Assembly (NCBI GenBank): GCA_013400155.1 | Contig: VXBM01000420.1 | Location: forward strand, 293,409 to 357,408 | Direction of reading: 5' to 3' | Length of the DNA stretch: 64,000 nt | Origin: Helopsaltes ochotensis | Taxonomy: Eukaryota > Chordata > Aves > Passeriformes > Locustellidae | Shown here: positions 23,291 to 38,200 of the stretch, piece by piece | Layout: each line of letters starts with the position of its first letter | Numbering within the stretch: position 1 is the first letter of the stretch | Translations under genes and position numbers: made by a program | Notes under the pieces: model-generated | What the model saw: the letters and a program-made list of their open reading frames with translations, nothing else | Told to the model about the DNA's origin: nothing | Database searches by the model: none

Positions 23291-26200
23291 ACTTTCAAAT
23301 TACTGTCTATATTGAAATAATGTGAAATTGCAGTGTTTCATGGCTTCCCTGAAAAGGAAGGATCCACAAAACTCCCCAAAATTCCATTAAATCATTAAAA
23401 TGTCTCAAACTCCTTTTCAAATCAACCTTTAGATAGAAAGAATCCAGTCCATCTACCTGCTGCATTATGGCTGTGATATTCAATTATTTCTGGAATGGAG
23501 TTAAAGAGATGTTTTTCTGCGAGGTAGTACTGTTTTGGTGACGTCACTGTTTCTTTTATATGGTAGTGTCTTATTCCTGATGAACCTTCCCTGGAAAAAT
23601 AATAACAATAATAACAATTAGTAATAATATCAAGTAACTTTTTGTGATTTTTTTAAGAGGAGCACATTGAGAAGGAAAAGTAAACTGAAAGGGCCAGTAC
23701 CACACGCTTTGGGATCAGCTTGAATATCAAATATCCTAAGCACTGGTGACTCGCCTTCATCTCAGTGTTCAAAGTTGAAGATTAACCCAGAAAAGGTTAA
23801 TTTTCAGCCCAGTGAGCTCCCCAGTCCAGCTCACACATGCAGACACAAATGCAGCCTGGCAGGAGAGAAGAGACCAAATGGGGTGGGAGAGCAAAACCTC
23901 CTCCTTTGGGTGGGGGGTTAAGGTCTACGCTGGATTAAACCAAATGGGATCTAACCACAGAGTTGAGAAGTTTGTTTCAGTCACCCATCTTTTCTATCAC
24001 AGCAGGCCTTGTTTCTTTATTGAGCCTTCTCCTGGCTTTCCCCCAGTCAATGAATTTGTATACAGATACAAACGGATTCAGAGGAGACAAGGTGTGCAGA
24101 GAAGCCATAGAAACTCACCCTCCAAATTTTGTGTAAAGGGAAACAGTATACAGGCCAGGCTGACTGGAATCTCTTACTACAAAACCACCTTCTTTATCCT
24201 AAAACACAAGCACATTGACACTTTTGAGCAACTGTTTTTAAGCCACACGATTCTTTCACTTGGTTCCAGGATATGTACTTGCCAAAATAAGCCTCTGCTT
24301 TAACTAAAAAAGCTATTAAAAGTGAATTTCACAGTTGATACTGCAAGGCTGATGTGCTCACCTCATTTCTGAGGAGCTGCTCTGCCTTGCTTCTGTTCAG
24401 GTTTCGGCTGTACCACCTGCAACACAACATCAGTAAATAAAACTTCCCCAAGGTGCATGATTTACCTAAAATGCTTTAAGCAAAGTATTATGAAGCTAGA
24501 GATTAAATAATTTTATGATAAATGAAGATCAATATTTGAACCTATGATAACGTGCAAAAATCAGTCTCTACTACACTGTGCAGTTATCCCATAAAAAAGC
24601 CTGAAACAAATGCAGGGAGATCTCACAAAAGCTCAGGGAACTGATGAAAGTTTTGAAAAAAAACACTTGTCAAACATGTCCAGGCTGGTGGCAGTAGTTG
24701 CTGCGAAGAGCAGCCCAAGGGGAAGGCTGGCAGCCCCAGGGAAGCAGCTGCCTGCACACCGGTCAAACCGGCCATGGAGCTGGCTGTCTGACTGCTCTGA
24801 CATTCAGTGTCTCCACACCTCCGGGCTCCCAGGGGAGGCTGGAACTATGAATTATGTGTCATGGCTGCACATTTCTGAGCTCTGTGCTGCATGGGCAAGT
24901 TAAAGTAGCTACAGGAGCACCGGCATGTCAGCCAGTCACAGAGAATAATAAAAAAAGAAAAACCAGGCAGCTTGCAAATGGTGTGGTGCAGTAGTTTTGA
25001 GCCATGCTGTTATTTGGGTAACCAAGCAGGGAAGTGGCACAGCAGCCTTTAATCAGATTCTGCCTGTTCCTGAGATAGTGGTTTCTTGCAGCTGGCACAG
25101 GACCTGGAGTAATGCTCCCTGGACTGCCCAGAGACTCAGAATTTCAGCCCCGAGGTGGTAAAAGCACAAAGTGGCTGGACCAGATAAGGCAGTCCAGTTC
25201 CTTCCTTCCCTTTCTGCCAGCCCTGCAGCCCAGCCCAGAGCTAAGCAGAGCTCTTAGCAAGAGTTTCTAAGATGAGAAAGCAACAAAGAATTCCCTCTAG
25301 TCAAGCTAAGGGCAAAATCCCAGATAAAATTCTGCCTTTCGCCAAAACACGGCAAGTAGGAGCCATATGTAGCTGAGAGCAAAATTTTGGAGTTACTAAC
25401 TTAGCCTTGAAAATTTGTTTTATTTATTATTTTCTTACAGCAGCGTTTTATCTTGAAGTCAAAGTATGTCCTAAATTCTCAGGCACAACAGTTTATTCTA
25501 CAATGATGTTTGAGTATCAAGAACAGGTTTGGAGACTATCGTGTTAAATTTTACCCTGATGTTCTTAAGTTAGTACTCCCCAATTAAACATCAACCGGAA
25601 AAGCATAAAAAAAAAAAAAAAAAAAAAAAACTAGACATTTATAGTTATAAGTTACATTGAAACCTGAAATGCATTGAATTACGTATTTTCTTGAAAACTA
25701 GCACTTCCAAAATGTCCAATCTTTTATGTTTATTTCGAGTGATTTCCACTGTTTTCTCCTCTTCTGTTCACTGCTACAAACTTTCGATAGCCATGTCACT
25801 TTACTATTAAAACATTTAGCACACTTAAAATGGGTGAATTTCCTCAAAGTTTCCCTTTGTTTATCAGAGAATTAACAGGGGCTTTTTGCTTTAACTGTGA
25901 TAGCCTAAATACTACATGCCTGATGGCTGTCTCACTGACTTGACCCTTCGTTATAAATCCCAGCATAAACAATGAGGCGAATCTGAAAAAATATATGCCT
26001 ATTTCAGTTGTTTAAATTTAACCTCTAGGTACTACCGTATGTCAACAGTTGCTTTCCAAATGTTAAAAAATACATTTTTGTTCTGAAGCATAATTTTCAT
26101 TTTAGGATATTCCAAGTTTTAATTCAAGCATTCACTTACTCATATTGATCAAGGTTGTTGGACTTCTTTCCTGTTACATAGTTGCTTGGAATATATCCTT

Positions 26201-29200
26201 GTTTTCTAAAAAAAGACAGAATATATCATCTGAGTGAAAACACGTAACATTGCATGCCTAGAAGACAGTTGTTTCATTCTGCTAATTACCAGAGGTCTCT
26301 TGATGTAATTACTGACCCGCCTACTGCTACTGATTATTCGGAAACTAATCTTCTGCATCAGCATTTCCACATTAACTTTCGGCACCCCTTGAAAAGTGTC
26401 ATGGGCAGCAGAAGTGTCCAAAAAAACCAGCAGAACCAGAAGGAGAGTGAATAACCTTCTGTGGCTCTGTTACTCTCCTGCACTCAGAAGTCCCAGTCAG
26501 TCACGGGAAAATATGTTTGGAGCCTGACACAGCCTGATAACTCACAATTACCCATAACATATGGCAACAGGAACCTGATAAATACTGAAATATGAAAACT
26601 TTCATCTTTGAAACTGCAGGGAAAATTCTAATACAGGGAATGTGAAGTTGTAGTCATTACAGCATCTCACTGCAATTCTCTCTCAACTCTTTCAAAGATT
26701 GTCCCTAATGATCCAGCTATTAAATAAAATTATGATTATTCAAGTCTGGAAGTCAGAGCCTGCTATGCTAAATGTTAACGATATTGCTCCCTAATGAGAT
26801 GCTCCCCAGGGAAGTGGGAATACTTTACCAGTCTAGTGAGGTTTTAAAGGATGGCTGGTGCTATAATTGGGGAACTATAAAATTGGAAGGTAAACATAAT
26901 TGGAAAGGCTTCCAGTTCCGCAACTGTCTTTGCACTTGGGTCCCACAAACTACCTGTTGAGTACCGCACTTTAAAAATTTGGTTTCTGCATAAGAATATA
27001 TCTGGATGAGATTTCAGAGCCTGGGCCTAATGTAGGGTCTAATGGAATTGTTGACACACACGAGTCAATATAAACTTCTACAATATGAAAACAGACTTAT
27101 GAACTCTATAACAAAAAATAAGGAACTCATTTTCACCCGTATTTGTCTCTCGCCTTCCACCAATGAATGTCGTTCTTCTCAATCACTGTATATTCTTCAC
27201 CTTTCTCTAATCTTAAATCATGATGTTCTGTAGGTTCAAAGTCATACATTGCTACCACTATCTCCTCCTCTTCGTTCCCATTTTCTTCAACTGGAGGAAT
27301 AGGTGGTGGAGGCCTTCGCTGAAAACAACACAATATTATTAAATTATCATCTCATCTTTCCACCACTCCATCTTTCCACCTCATTCACCCTTACCATCAC
27401 ACCACTGCACCCTGGAGGCAAAAGCTGGGCTAGTCCTGTGGTGGCCTGGGGGGCAGCTAGAGTCCGTGGCAGCAAATCACGCAGGTGCCATTCATGGGGC
27501 TGGTTTGTACTGCAGCCCTGCAGCTGCCAGTAAAGAACAAAGCTGGCTGGCATTTGCTTTTTGCCCACATCTTCCACCAGCAGCACAGATACAGCTAAGA
27601 GCTGCAGCTGTATTTCAGTGGAATTTTTTTCACCTGGAGATAAAGTATGATGCTCATTGATGCATACAGAAATAGATCTTTGGTCCAGGATACAGCAAAT
27701 ATTTTGAGAAATGTAAGCACTTTTTCAAAAAGCAGTAATTATCTATTCAATATTGCAAAGATTCTACCTACCGCACTTTTTTCTGGCATTGAAGAGGACA
27801 ATCTCATTACATCTAGAAACAAAGCATAGGAGGAGAGGATTTATGCCTATTCATTTAGCTATAAATTTTAAAACTAAATAAAAGGTTTAAATTTTAGATA
27901 AGGCTTGAGTATCTTAACCAGCCTTCAGTATGGCTTAGAAATTCAGAAAGCAAGGACAACTCCAATTAAGCTATAGGAAAAATGATTAAATATTCTTGAA
28001 AAAATATCCTAAATCTGCCAACAGGTTACGTTGACCACAGATTTGGCAACATCTATGCCATACCAGAGCATGCCACAGAGAGCTCTGAACCAGTCCTCAA
28101 TGCAGAAATTTATGAGAAATAAAAAAGGGATAGAGATAAAAAAGGCATAAGAAAATGAAGCAGTGTTCTTGTCACCAAGATGATCTAGAAATCTGTTAGT
28201 ATTAACATCTGCCCTTTTAAAAAATAAACCCTGACCCTTGCTTTGCTAAATCATGCATAACAATTTTATGTATTTTCTTACTACATCTCTCAGATCCAAA
28301 ATGATTTTTCTCCTGCACTCCTTTTTCTTACGCATTTAAAAGGTTGAGCTGTAAGTCATACTTTTCATTTTGCTGAATCAGATCAGCCATGAGCCCCTGT
28401 TTATTCTGCAAGTCTTCCAATGCAACTAAATCCCCAGGTCCCCCTGATTGCCTGTGTAGACATAAGAAATCATTGGGTGCCACAGATTCAACTGGGAGAT
28501 AAGCAATGGCTTGATTTCTTTCCTTACTACAGAATTTGCCTTAAATTGAGGACTGAACCATTACTAAGATCCTTTGTTGAACAATATTGCAGTACCACAG
28601 CAGTGCATGCTACAGCATCCACTGCTGAATCAGCAGAACCTGCAATCTGGATGCCTACAGAAGTCACAGCTCATCCAGGTTCAGCACAGGGACATTTACA
28701 AACCTTTGAGGAAATTCAGTCCAGTCTCTGTAAATACATTAAGACTTCCTGTATCATTTTTAGCTTGGTGTAGCAGCACTGAATGCAATGCAGTTATAAT
28801 TCTTTCACATGGATATGCAGAGTTTTTAATAAGTAACTGAAGAGCTGGCAAGATTTGTAGCTGAATCTTTTTCACCATAAGGTTTTATCCTCAGTCTGAG
28901 GTAAACACTTGGTCAAATAAGTTTCAAATGAGAGGAATAAACCAAATGAAATTCCGCAACTTCAATAACTAATTTCAGATTTCTCTAAACATTTTTTGCA
29001 AGGATATTTTGCTGGCTTTTCTATTTTTTGCAGAATACTTGGTAATTAATTTTGACTTACTTTAGGCATAGTATCAATGATTGACTCTGGTCTATAAATT
29101 TGCCTAATACCCAGAGCATTCAGGTGTGATGACAGAATCATATAAAAAAGCAGAAAAATATGCCAGAAGAACTTAATAAGAAAACATATGTACGTACTGT

Positions 29201-32200
29201 TTTCAAAAAGACTATATTTTTCACAGCCAGGTGCTAATTTTTCTGTCTGTCTGCAGCACTGATAAATTCCCTCTGTCCAGAATTTAGGATGATATTTTAC
29301 CATTATATTGCTGTTGTTCTTTATTTCTACAAGAAGAAAAAGAGCATATATTGAAAGACACAAAAAAAAAAAGTCCGCAAGAGGGTAATTTTAAATACAT
29401 ATTACAATATCTTTTACATGAGGCATAATCTTTGCTTGCCCTTACTTTAGCATGGCTTCTCTTCTTGCAAGTTTACATGGAGGTGATACAAATATCGTAG
29501 AAGATATATTTAGGGTAATAACTTTATTCCAGAAGGGCATGCCATACTCCTCCCCTACACCAACCATGCTAGCAGGGCTGTGGTGCATCAATGAAAGGAG
29601 ACCCTGCACCACTGGAATCAGTCAGACAGCTATGCACGATTTGGGAACTCTGCCTCCTCCTTTGTTATTCCTTTGCAAGTGACTCAAATTCATCTACAAA
29701 TAGTGTTCAGGAGGGAAAGACAGCTGATATATATCTCTATTCTGTGGTACAATTCATAATTTTGGCTCCTTACCCCATGCTATGGGCTTGCTGAGTTTCA
29801 GAGGTCACTTCTTGCCCTCTGATCCCCAGCCCAGGAATCACTTCTTATTACTTTACAGACTACCTGTAATTAATGTGAGCATCTGGTGGTGAAAGAGGGC
29901 ATTGAGAGGCTAATTAAAAAAAACCCCTTTACTCACTGTGAAAGCAACTATCTGATCACATCTCAGCAGAGATACCTCCTATCATTTTAGATCAAACTTA
30001 AGGCCCACAGTGCTGTCTAGCTACATCCAAACAAAATTTTTCAGTGATGCCATCAACTAGCTTAGATGCTCTTTTTAACTCATTGGGCAAAACCAGAGTC
30101 AAATTCTGATTGCAGCTGCACTTTACAAAATCAAACTAGATCAGCCTGAGTATTTGAGGCTCTCAGTACCTGTTACCACACCCTGTGTATGCAACCAATG
30201 AGCTGGCCCAATAAAAAATTAAAATTGGTGGACATAAGCAGCAGAAACTCTACCATTTTGTTTTTGTAATTTGTTGTGGGTAGATGCTAGCCAGCAGCTT
30301 AGCACCCATGCAGGCATTCACCCACTCCCACAACCCAGTAGGATGGGGGAAAGAATAGAAAGAACATGAGATAAAATTTTTGGCTTGAGATAAAGACAGT
30401 TTAATAACCAAAAGAGAGAAAAAAAGAATCCAGAAGTAATGCAGAGTAAATCACTCACCATCTCCCACAAGCAGGCCAATGCATAGCTAGCCCCTGTGCA
30501 GCAGCCAATAGGGAAGGAAAAAAACCCTAATCCCTGTCTTCCTCTACCCCAGTTTTTATTTGTAAGCAGAACTTTTTATGGCCTGGAAGATCCTTTTAGT
30601 CAGTCCAGGCCTGCTGTCCTGGCTGTATCACCTCTCAGCCTCTTGTTCACCCCCAATCTACTCACTGTGGGGGCAGAGGAGGGGAAAGGCAAATCCTCCA
30701 GGCTGTGCGAGCACCGCTCAGCAGCAGCTACAACACTGGTATGTTTTTAACACTGTTTTGGCCACAAATCCAAAACACTGCACCAAGTAAACTCCAATCC
30801 ATGCAGACAGCTCAAGCAAAGGTATCTGCCTATGTTAGCATGTAACTATAAGCAGTTCCCATTACCTTCTTTCAGGTTCCTCACCCACTGATCCCGGCTT
30901 TGTGCACTCGGTGCAAAAATATAAAGCGTATTAGCATCATAGACAACCTGGAGAGGAGAAAAGAAATAATCAAAATATATTAATCTCATAATGTTCATTC
31001 ACTTCTTCCTAAAGAAATAGAGGAAACAGAACAAGACAAATGACTGTTACATTTGACAAAAATAGTATATTCAAGCACAAAATGCAGAAACTGGGAAAGG
31101 TTACTAAGGTTTATTGTTCAGATATGATGTTTGCAGGAGAATTAAGAATAATTTTGTAATGGTATATCATTGTCAGCATTCCTTAAAATGTTTACTTCAC
31201 ACTTTGCTTTGTTCATTCTTCATTGTTTTTTCTAAAAACAGTCCAATTTAATGAATGAAAGCTACTTTGTAAACAGACCTTCCCCCATCTGATTCAGTAT
31301 TGCTCTGGAGTGACTCTTTATTTCTCCACTGCTTTTATTGGCAGAAAGTAAGTATTGCTCTGGGAAAAATGGATCAGTCACTCCTGCCCCTCTCCAGCAG
31401 TGGAATTCCTCCTCACTCCAACTATTCCCTCCATAGTAAGGACGTACAGCATTCAATCCCCACATTTTTCTTTTTCCCCTCTAAGTAATTTGTTTTCTGT
31501 GTTCATTTCCATTCAATTCCCAATGAAAAAGGAAAAAAAAAGCAAAAAGTTTTATTTTGATTTTCTTATTCCGATATAATTTCATGGTAATTAGATTTAA
31601 TTTAATGTGAAAGAATGAAGACAGGGAAATTGGGCTGTCAGCTCACTTGTTCTGGCAGAAGACAGGGCAGGGCAGTTTCCAGTCAAAATTCAAGCAGAGA
31701 GGGTGAGGAAAAGAAAAAGACCAAGTGTATGTGGCCCAGCTCCCAAAGGAAGGGACTGCACAGGCAGCAGAGCTTGGAGGGGATGCATTTTAACCACTGA
31801 TCCTGAACTACCTCCCACCAGCCCACGAGAGACAGAATGGGCTCATTATTTGGAATTGACAGTAATTTTAAGGACAGTTATGTCCAAATGATTTGGTGTT
31901 ATTGAAAAGAGCATGGTAATTTATGCATTTTGTATTTAAAAAAACATACCTGAAAAGGATATTTATTTTGACATGGAATAATACCATCACTTTTTACAAC
32001 TTCTACACATTTAATCCTTGAAATATCCACTGATCCTTTTCTGTACTTTTTCTATAAGAGAAAAGAAAAAAACATTTGTAAGAAGATAACCAATTTATCT
32101 AATTCTCATTTTTTTCCAGCAGAGACATCTTGATTTCTTTCCCACTTATAATAGTGATTTCACTTTATGTGACTTTAACTGGAGAAGTCGTCTGAAAACT

Positions 32201-35200
32201 AAGGGTATAAACATCTGCACTTGTGAAAATGCACAGAGTACAGTAAATTTGCTTAGTGAAAAGTACCAATTCTTTACATAGAAAGTTTCCAATCATAGAT
32301 TAAATATACACTTCTTTACAAAAAATAACTTGAGAAAAAATAAGTGCTTCCCCCTTGCTGAGTTTAAATTATGATTAAAATCAGTATCATCTCATCTGCT
32401 TCCTTGTTCTGTTGCTGAAGTGCTCCCACCATTTGAAGGTTTCTGCTGTGTTCCACTAAGGTTCCAGACAAATTTGGATGCTACATAAGCAACACAAGTC
32501 CCTGATGAGAAGGAAAGCAGAAGATTTGGATGTAACCCTGGACCAAAGTGGGGTCTGCATTGAATGAACTTCTTTGAACAAGGCTAGCAGAAGCCCAGAG
32601 AAGCAAAATCAAAAATGAAGACTAGATCCCTGAAGATTTAGTCACCTACACTGATAATTATGAGCTTTTTTGAAGAAGGCACAGGTGCTCAGCAGGTGCT
32701 GAATAAGAGTGCACTCCAGAGAGGCAGTCCCTTGAAGAACAGCTGATGATGAGAGGAAGGTGTACTGGGCTTTAGTCTACACTGAAATCCATAGGAAGAC
32801 TGTACAGAACCACCTCTCACTTTTGGGAGAACCAAATCTCTAATAGGAGAGGAAGTTTCTACTGGAATCTGGAACTAAACAAAAGCAATGGCAGCTCATG
32901 GCTAGTATGGAATTAATACACAGCAAAAAAACCTGATTTGCCAAGCACATACAGAACATCCAGTCCAGAGTATTTCTTATGAAAGACTGACGCTGTTCAC
33001 ACAATGTGGAAATAATTAGCAATTACTGAATTATTTGAGATACGCCACTCCTTACTCAGCTCCTCTCTTGGGGATGGAAATTTTAGCCCAAATACAAGAA
33101 GTCTGGTACAACCACAAGCAACTGAAAACACAGTCTTGTAAACAGAAGCAAAGAACAACTTCCAATAAAGCAGTTATGATTCCATCACACTAGAAACACT
33201 ATAGTTAATTACCCATGAAGTTTCATCAGCACTTAAAATGCATTTAGCACTCGGAGTCTTATGGAGAATAGTGCAGAGAAAACATGCATGAAGAATTCAT
33301 GTACATCATGTACATCAGGAAGAATGACAAGGGATAAGTTCAGAGAAAGCTGCAATTGTTATTTGTTACCAGAAAAACCAAGACACACAAGAGAGGTGGG
33401 GTTTTTTTATGTGGAACCTATGGGGGAATTAGGCACTTTAACCAACCATAAAGAAAAAAAGTAAATCATAAACATTGCCATGAGGTGTACTACAAAGATT
33501 TATCAAGTAACACTGAAAAATAATTTTGTACCAAATATGCAACCCTGGATTTTTTAACTAAAAAATCATTTTAAGTTTTCTGTTTATTTTATGTTGGTCA
33601 CTTCCAAACTCAGTGTATTCTATAGTATCCCCTTACTTGAACATTGACTCCTAAGTAAAACATACATTCATGCAAAAGCCAGAAGTTGTTACTGAAATCT
33701 ACACCACTTGGCAGAGCAGGCAGCCTCTCCCTCTCCTTGCCACTGTGTGACTGAACTGGAAGTTTCAGGGCTGCCAGATTAGCCAAGGCAGAAGAGGAAG
33801 GTCCAAATGAGATCAGCCTTTTCATGAACCCTAGAATTCAACACTGCACATAACTGTGCTGAAGACACCACTCCGGATGCCTTTCTTGCACAACAACATG
33901 CAAAGAAGAAGAAGCAGTTACCACTCCCATAACTTATCTATCCTGCTTTCTGTGTCCAGGGTGGCACTCATCCTGCTTGGATCCCACCTGCTGGTTAACT
34001 GAGGTTACAGGACAGACAGACAATACACATTGGAGGAGGTTTTTGTATCCAGAATCACAGAAATCCCTTAGGAGAACACTATTATTTTATCTGAATCACC
34101 CTTCTCCTGGGCTCAGAGATTTTCATGCCAATTCTGGCATTCAGTGAATGCTTATTCAGAGGACACTTGACAGGAGGACAAAGGACAGGAATCCAACTAG
34201 ATAATCATCTAACACTGGGGGAGGTGGGGAAAAAAGGAAATCCCCTGATGTACAGCACATCATTCTAGTAATTGTATTTTCTAAGTCAGACTTTTGTATG
34301 CTTTCATGATTTAGGGTGGCTGAGTTTGCTTCATCACAAGATGCTAAATTAGGCTAACACAAAGCTGATGCATCTTACAAGTCAATCCACCTTATAAAAC
34401 CTAATGTCAGGGAAGATTCTTCTGGTTTTGCATATTTTATAGATTAAAAAAAAACCCTTGAATATGTGAAATTAAAAACAAACCTACTGCTCAAGATATT
34501 TTCAGATCACATCAGAAGCAACAGTTATTAATGCCAAGTGTGCAGCTCTGTTTTGGCTGACCATTATTCGTTAATAAACTATGGTGCACAGAAGCAGTTA
34601 AGAATGACTTAAAAAAAATGCTGAAAAGACCACCACAAATTCTCTCTCCTCCCTACTTAAATGATTTCCCTTTATAATAATAGGACATGTTGCATACCAT
34701 AACTGTGTTGCATTTATTATACAGGCAAATGGGTTCTATGGGCTCTACACCCAGCCTTACAGCAGACATGAAATGCAGAATCAAGGCAAAGCTCAAGCCC
34801 TGAAGCAGTCGGGAAGTAGAGATGCAGGCATGAGCCAGCCCTGAGAAATTCAACCATAACCACTCTTTCCAACAAGTGACCTCTGCTACAAAGAGACAAA
34901 ATTACAATGGCTAATCACACAATGACAAAGTGTAGGAAACAGAGGGACATTTTTAAAGATTCCTTTATTTTGAGGTGGAAGATGGCTAGCAGAGTAAAAA
35001 AATGTTAGATTTATTGTAGAAATAGCAGTATTTTACCAGAACATCCATGCATGCTCTCTGAATGGGATACAAGTATTCACAGAGGATTTGGAAAAACCAC
35101 AGGTCAGTGAAACAAAGGGACCTATCAAACCTAGTCTGCTCCTTTACTAAAGGTAGATATATGCCTCTAGAGGGAGGCCTATAGAAGCAAATACAGTTAG

Positions 35201-38200
35201 AACAGTAATAAAGGTATAAAAGTACTAAAACCCAATAAGGAAAACAAATAGGTAAAATATGCACTTCAAAGTCACCCTAAAGGTTGGTGTTTTGGTGTGG
35301 GTTTTTCTTTTTTAATGTATCTTCTTGCTGAAAAGAACAAAAGGGAAGTGATTATACAGAAACTATTAAGCAAAGCTTTTCAAAATGCCATACGTATTTC
35401 ATATTTACCTACGTTTCAAAATATTGATTTACATTTTTAGAAGTCCTGCTCCTTGCTCACAATGGGTATGGCCAAGTCTTGTTTCCACATAATCCAAAAA
35501 GAAGAAGCTTTATTTCAGCATACTAAATAGTAATATGAAGAAGTCATAACACTAGACCTATGTTGTCAGATACGGAACTAATAGAGGATTACACAATTCC
35601 TTGAAAAAAATAATCTTAGAATACAGTAAGACAAGAAATACTCAAGTGTTAGATTAAGTGTACAATCCAACAGCTGATCCTCTGTACATTTGGAATTACT
35701 CCTCTGCTAAATACAGAAGCTTTACAGCTTCAGAAACTCATATCTTCCCTATCAGATGAAAATATTTCTTCAGTGTATTTCCTGTTTGCTGATGAACATA
35801 TTGCGCTGCTTACCCTCACAGAACTATGTGTGTATGTGGGGGTGTTGAACAATACAAATGGCTTTAGATTTGGAAATAAAAAGCCTCAATGAAAACATGC
35901 ATAAATCAGCCGAGCTGGCAAGAAGTATCTAGATTTCGTCTCCCCCACGTTCTCTCTTTCTCTCTTTCCTTGTTGTTCATATTATTTCTTTCTTCCAAGC
36001 TTACCCCCATGTAGGAAACCCTGAGGTCATCAGCATGTGACCCATGGAGCTTGTGCTCTCACAAGTGTAGTACGTCACAGCACTACTTTTATCTCCTTTA
36101 ATGGAGCGCGCTTCAACTTTGCAAAACCATGAAAAGCCTGGCTAAGCCAACACTGCCTACAGACAGCTGCTCTGATAGAATATGCTCCACAGCCAAATGT
36201 ATGGGTATTTCCATTTCTGGGTTCTTTGCAGGGATGGAGGTTGGGCTTTCGGGGTTTGGGGGGTTGTTTCTTTTAATAGTATTGCCATTTATTGATAAGA
36301 AGCACTGACTAGATACTTTTGCAGTTCCCTCTTGAGGCAAGCAATTACAGATTATGCAAATATAATTACTGTAGCTAAGTGTTAGGTGGACACATTTTCC
36401 ATTTCTATATTTTCCAGTGTGTCAAATACATTGAAGAATGGCCTTCCCCTTTCAATTATTTTTTTTAATTATTAAGAAAAGCAAATATCAAGTATTTTTA
36501 TTTACCTTTCAAAAATGGCTACAATTGACATGAAAAGCAAAAGGTGATTACTATTCTGATCTCATCTGACCGGATTCAATATCTGACTGCTAGGAAGAAT
36601 TTAAAGGGGAAAAACATACAAACATAATTCAGAAGAAGAAAGTTTTAAACCCTGTCTTGCAAATTAAGACAATGAGAATCTATTATCATGGCCTGGCTGC
36701 TCAGCAGATGTCAATGACCAGCACTGGAGAGACTGAAAAGCACACCAAAAAACCCACCAAAACTTCTGTCATAGCACTGATACAACTTCTTAACCATGAC
36801 TACAGTGCATTATCAGTAACTTACTCGTCTCCTGCAACGGAGAGGCAGCCAGTCAAACATGCACAACTGCAGTTGTGATACACTGCTGCAACCTCATAAA
36901 AGTAAAGGACACACAATAAATCAGCCAGGTCTCCATCCATATCAGGCCTTAAATAAGCTACAACCCTTCAGTCAAAGTAACTGCCATACCTCTTCAGGTT
37001 CTTTCAGACAAGTCTTCTCCTCTTGGTTTTCTGTGAAGTCCACACACACAGCTCTCAGTCTGCCCAGCCCAGCTGCAGCATTTCTGCTGTGTTTTCTCCC
37101 TGCTCAGGACCCCTCTCTAGCTGCTGGGTGAGTGACACTTTGCATTCATCCCTAATTCAGCCTCCATGCTGTCTGAGCACTAGACTGGGACAACCTGAGC
37201 CACACAGAGAGAAGAGCCCAAGTCCACAGGCACCACAGGCAAGCGGCCAGAACCCAGAACAAGACACAAGAGGCCACTCAGCCAAGGCACCAGCTGCTGT
37301 AGCGACTTTCTCAAGGTTCAGATGATGGACTCCACAACTACAGAGCTGAGAGGACTTCTTTGTCTTTGAGATTCCAGTACATCTCTCTGCTTTAAACAAT
37401 TGCTTTTCCACTTACCAACCCTTCATCACTGGCTACATCCAATTATAAGGATTTGGAGTCATGTTTTTTCATCCTAATGTAACATTTGCCTTTTGCACAG
37501 CAACACGGTATCATTGATGCATATCCAGTTTATGACTCACTATCCTGCAACGCAAGTCCTGCTGGGGACAGCCTGACCCTTTGCTACTTATTATTGTTCT
37601 GTATCTGAACATTTCAGCAATCCTGTCTTTTTTACGTGTCCACACTGAATTGCATTCTAAAAAACAAAAAACAAAAAACAAAAAACAAAAAACAACAACA
37701 AAAACCAAACCAAAACAAACCCCCAAAAAACAAACAAACACCCAAACAAAACCCCCCAAACAATCAAACACACCACACACCTAATCTAAATATACCACAT
37801 GCATTTCTTGTTTTTTAAAATACTTGCAGCTCCTTCAAGTTTTATTTCACCTAAGAACTCAACAAGCTTCTAGTCCAACAACAGCATCAGTAGTGAAAAT
37901 ACTAAAATGCAGAACAGGAGTTCCAGTTTATACAAGGAGTTAATTTCTAATGCTGACATATGAAAATGTCTCATTCAGCAGGGTCAAAAAACCCTTACTG
38001 GGATGAAAACACTGCTGCTCTCTGCTATCCACAAGACTTGTTACCCCATAGCAGACAGAGCATAGATAAGTCTGAGATTATTTTGTTTCTTTATTTTGTT
38101 TTGTTTCTTTGTTGGCTGAGGTGCAATTTCTGCATTTTCCACGTACCTTCAGCAAGCCTGATTTTTCCTGCATTTTTCTCTGAATTACCTTAATACATTA

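Noticed and set aside
25607..25630. Poly(A) run as the tail of a retrocopy
   Set aside because: The upstream sequence shows no coding similarity or SINE-like boxes; a simple A tract is enough.
37581..37818. Lys/Gln/Pro/Thr-rich open frames
   Set aside because: They are translations of the A/C-rich simple repeat.
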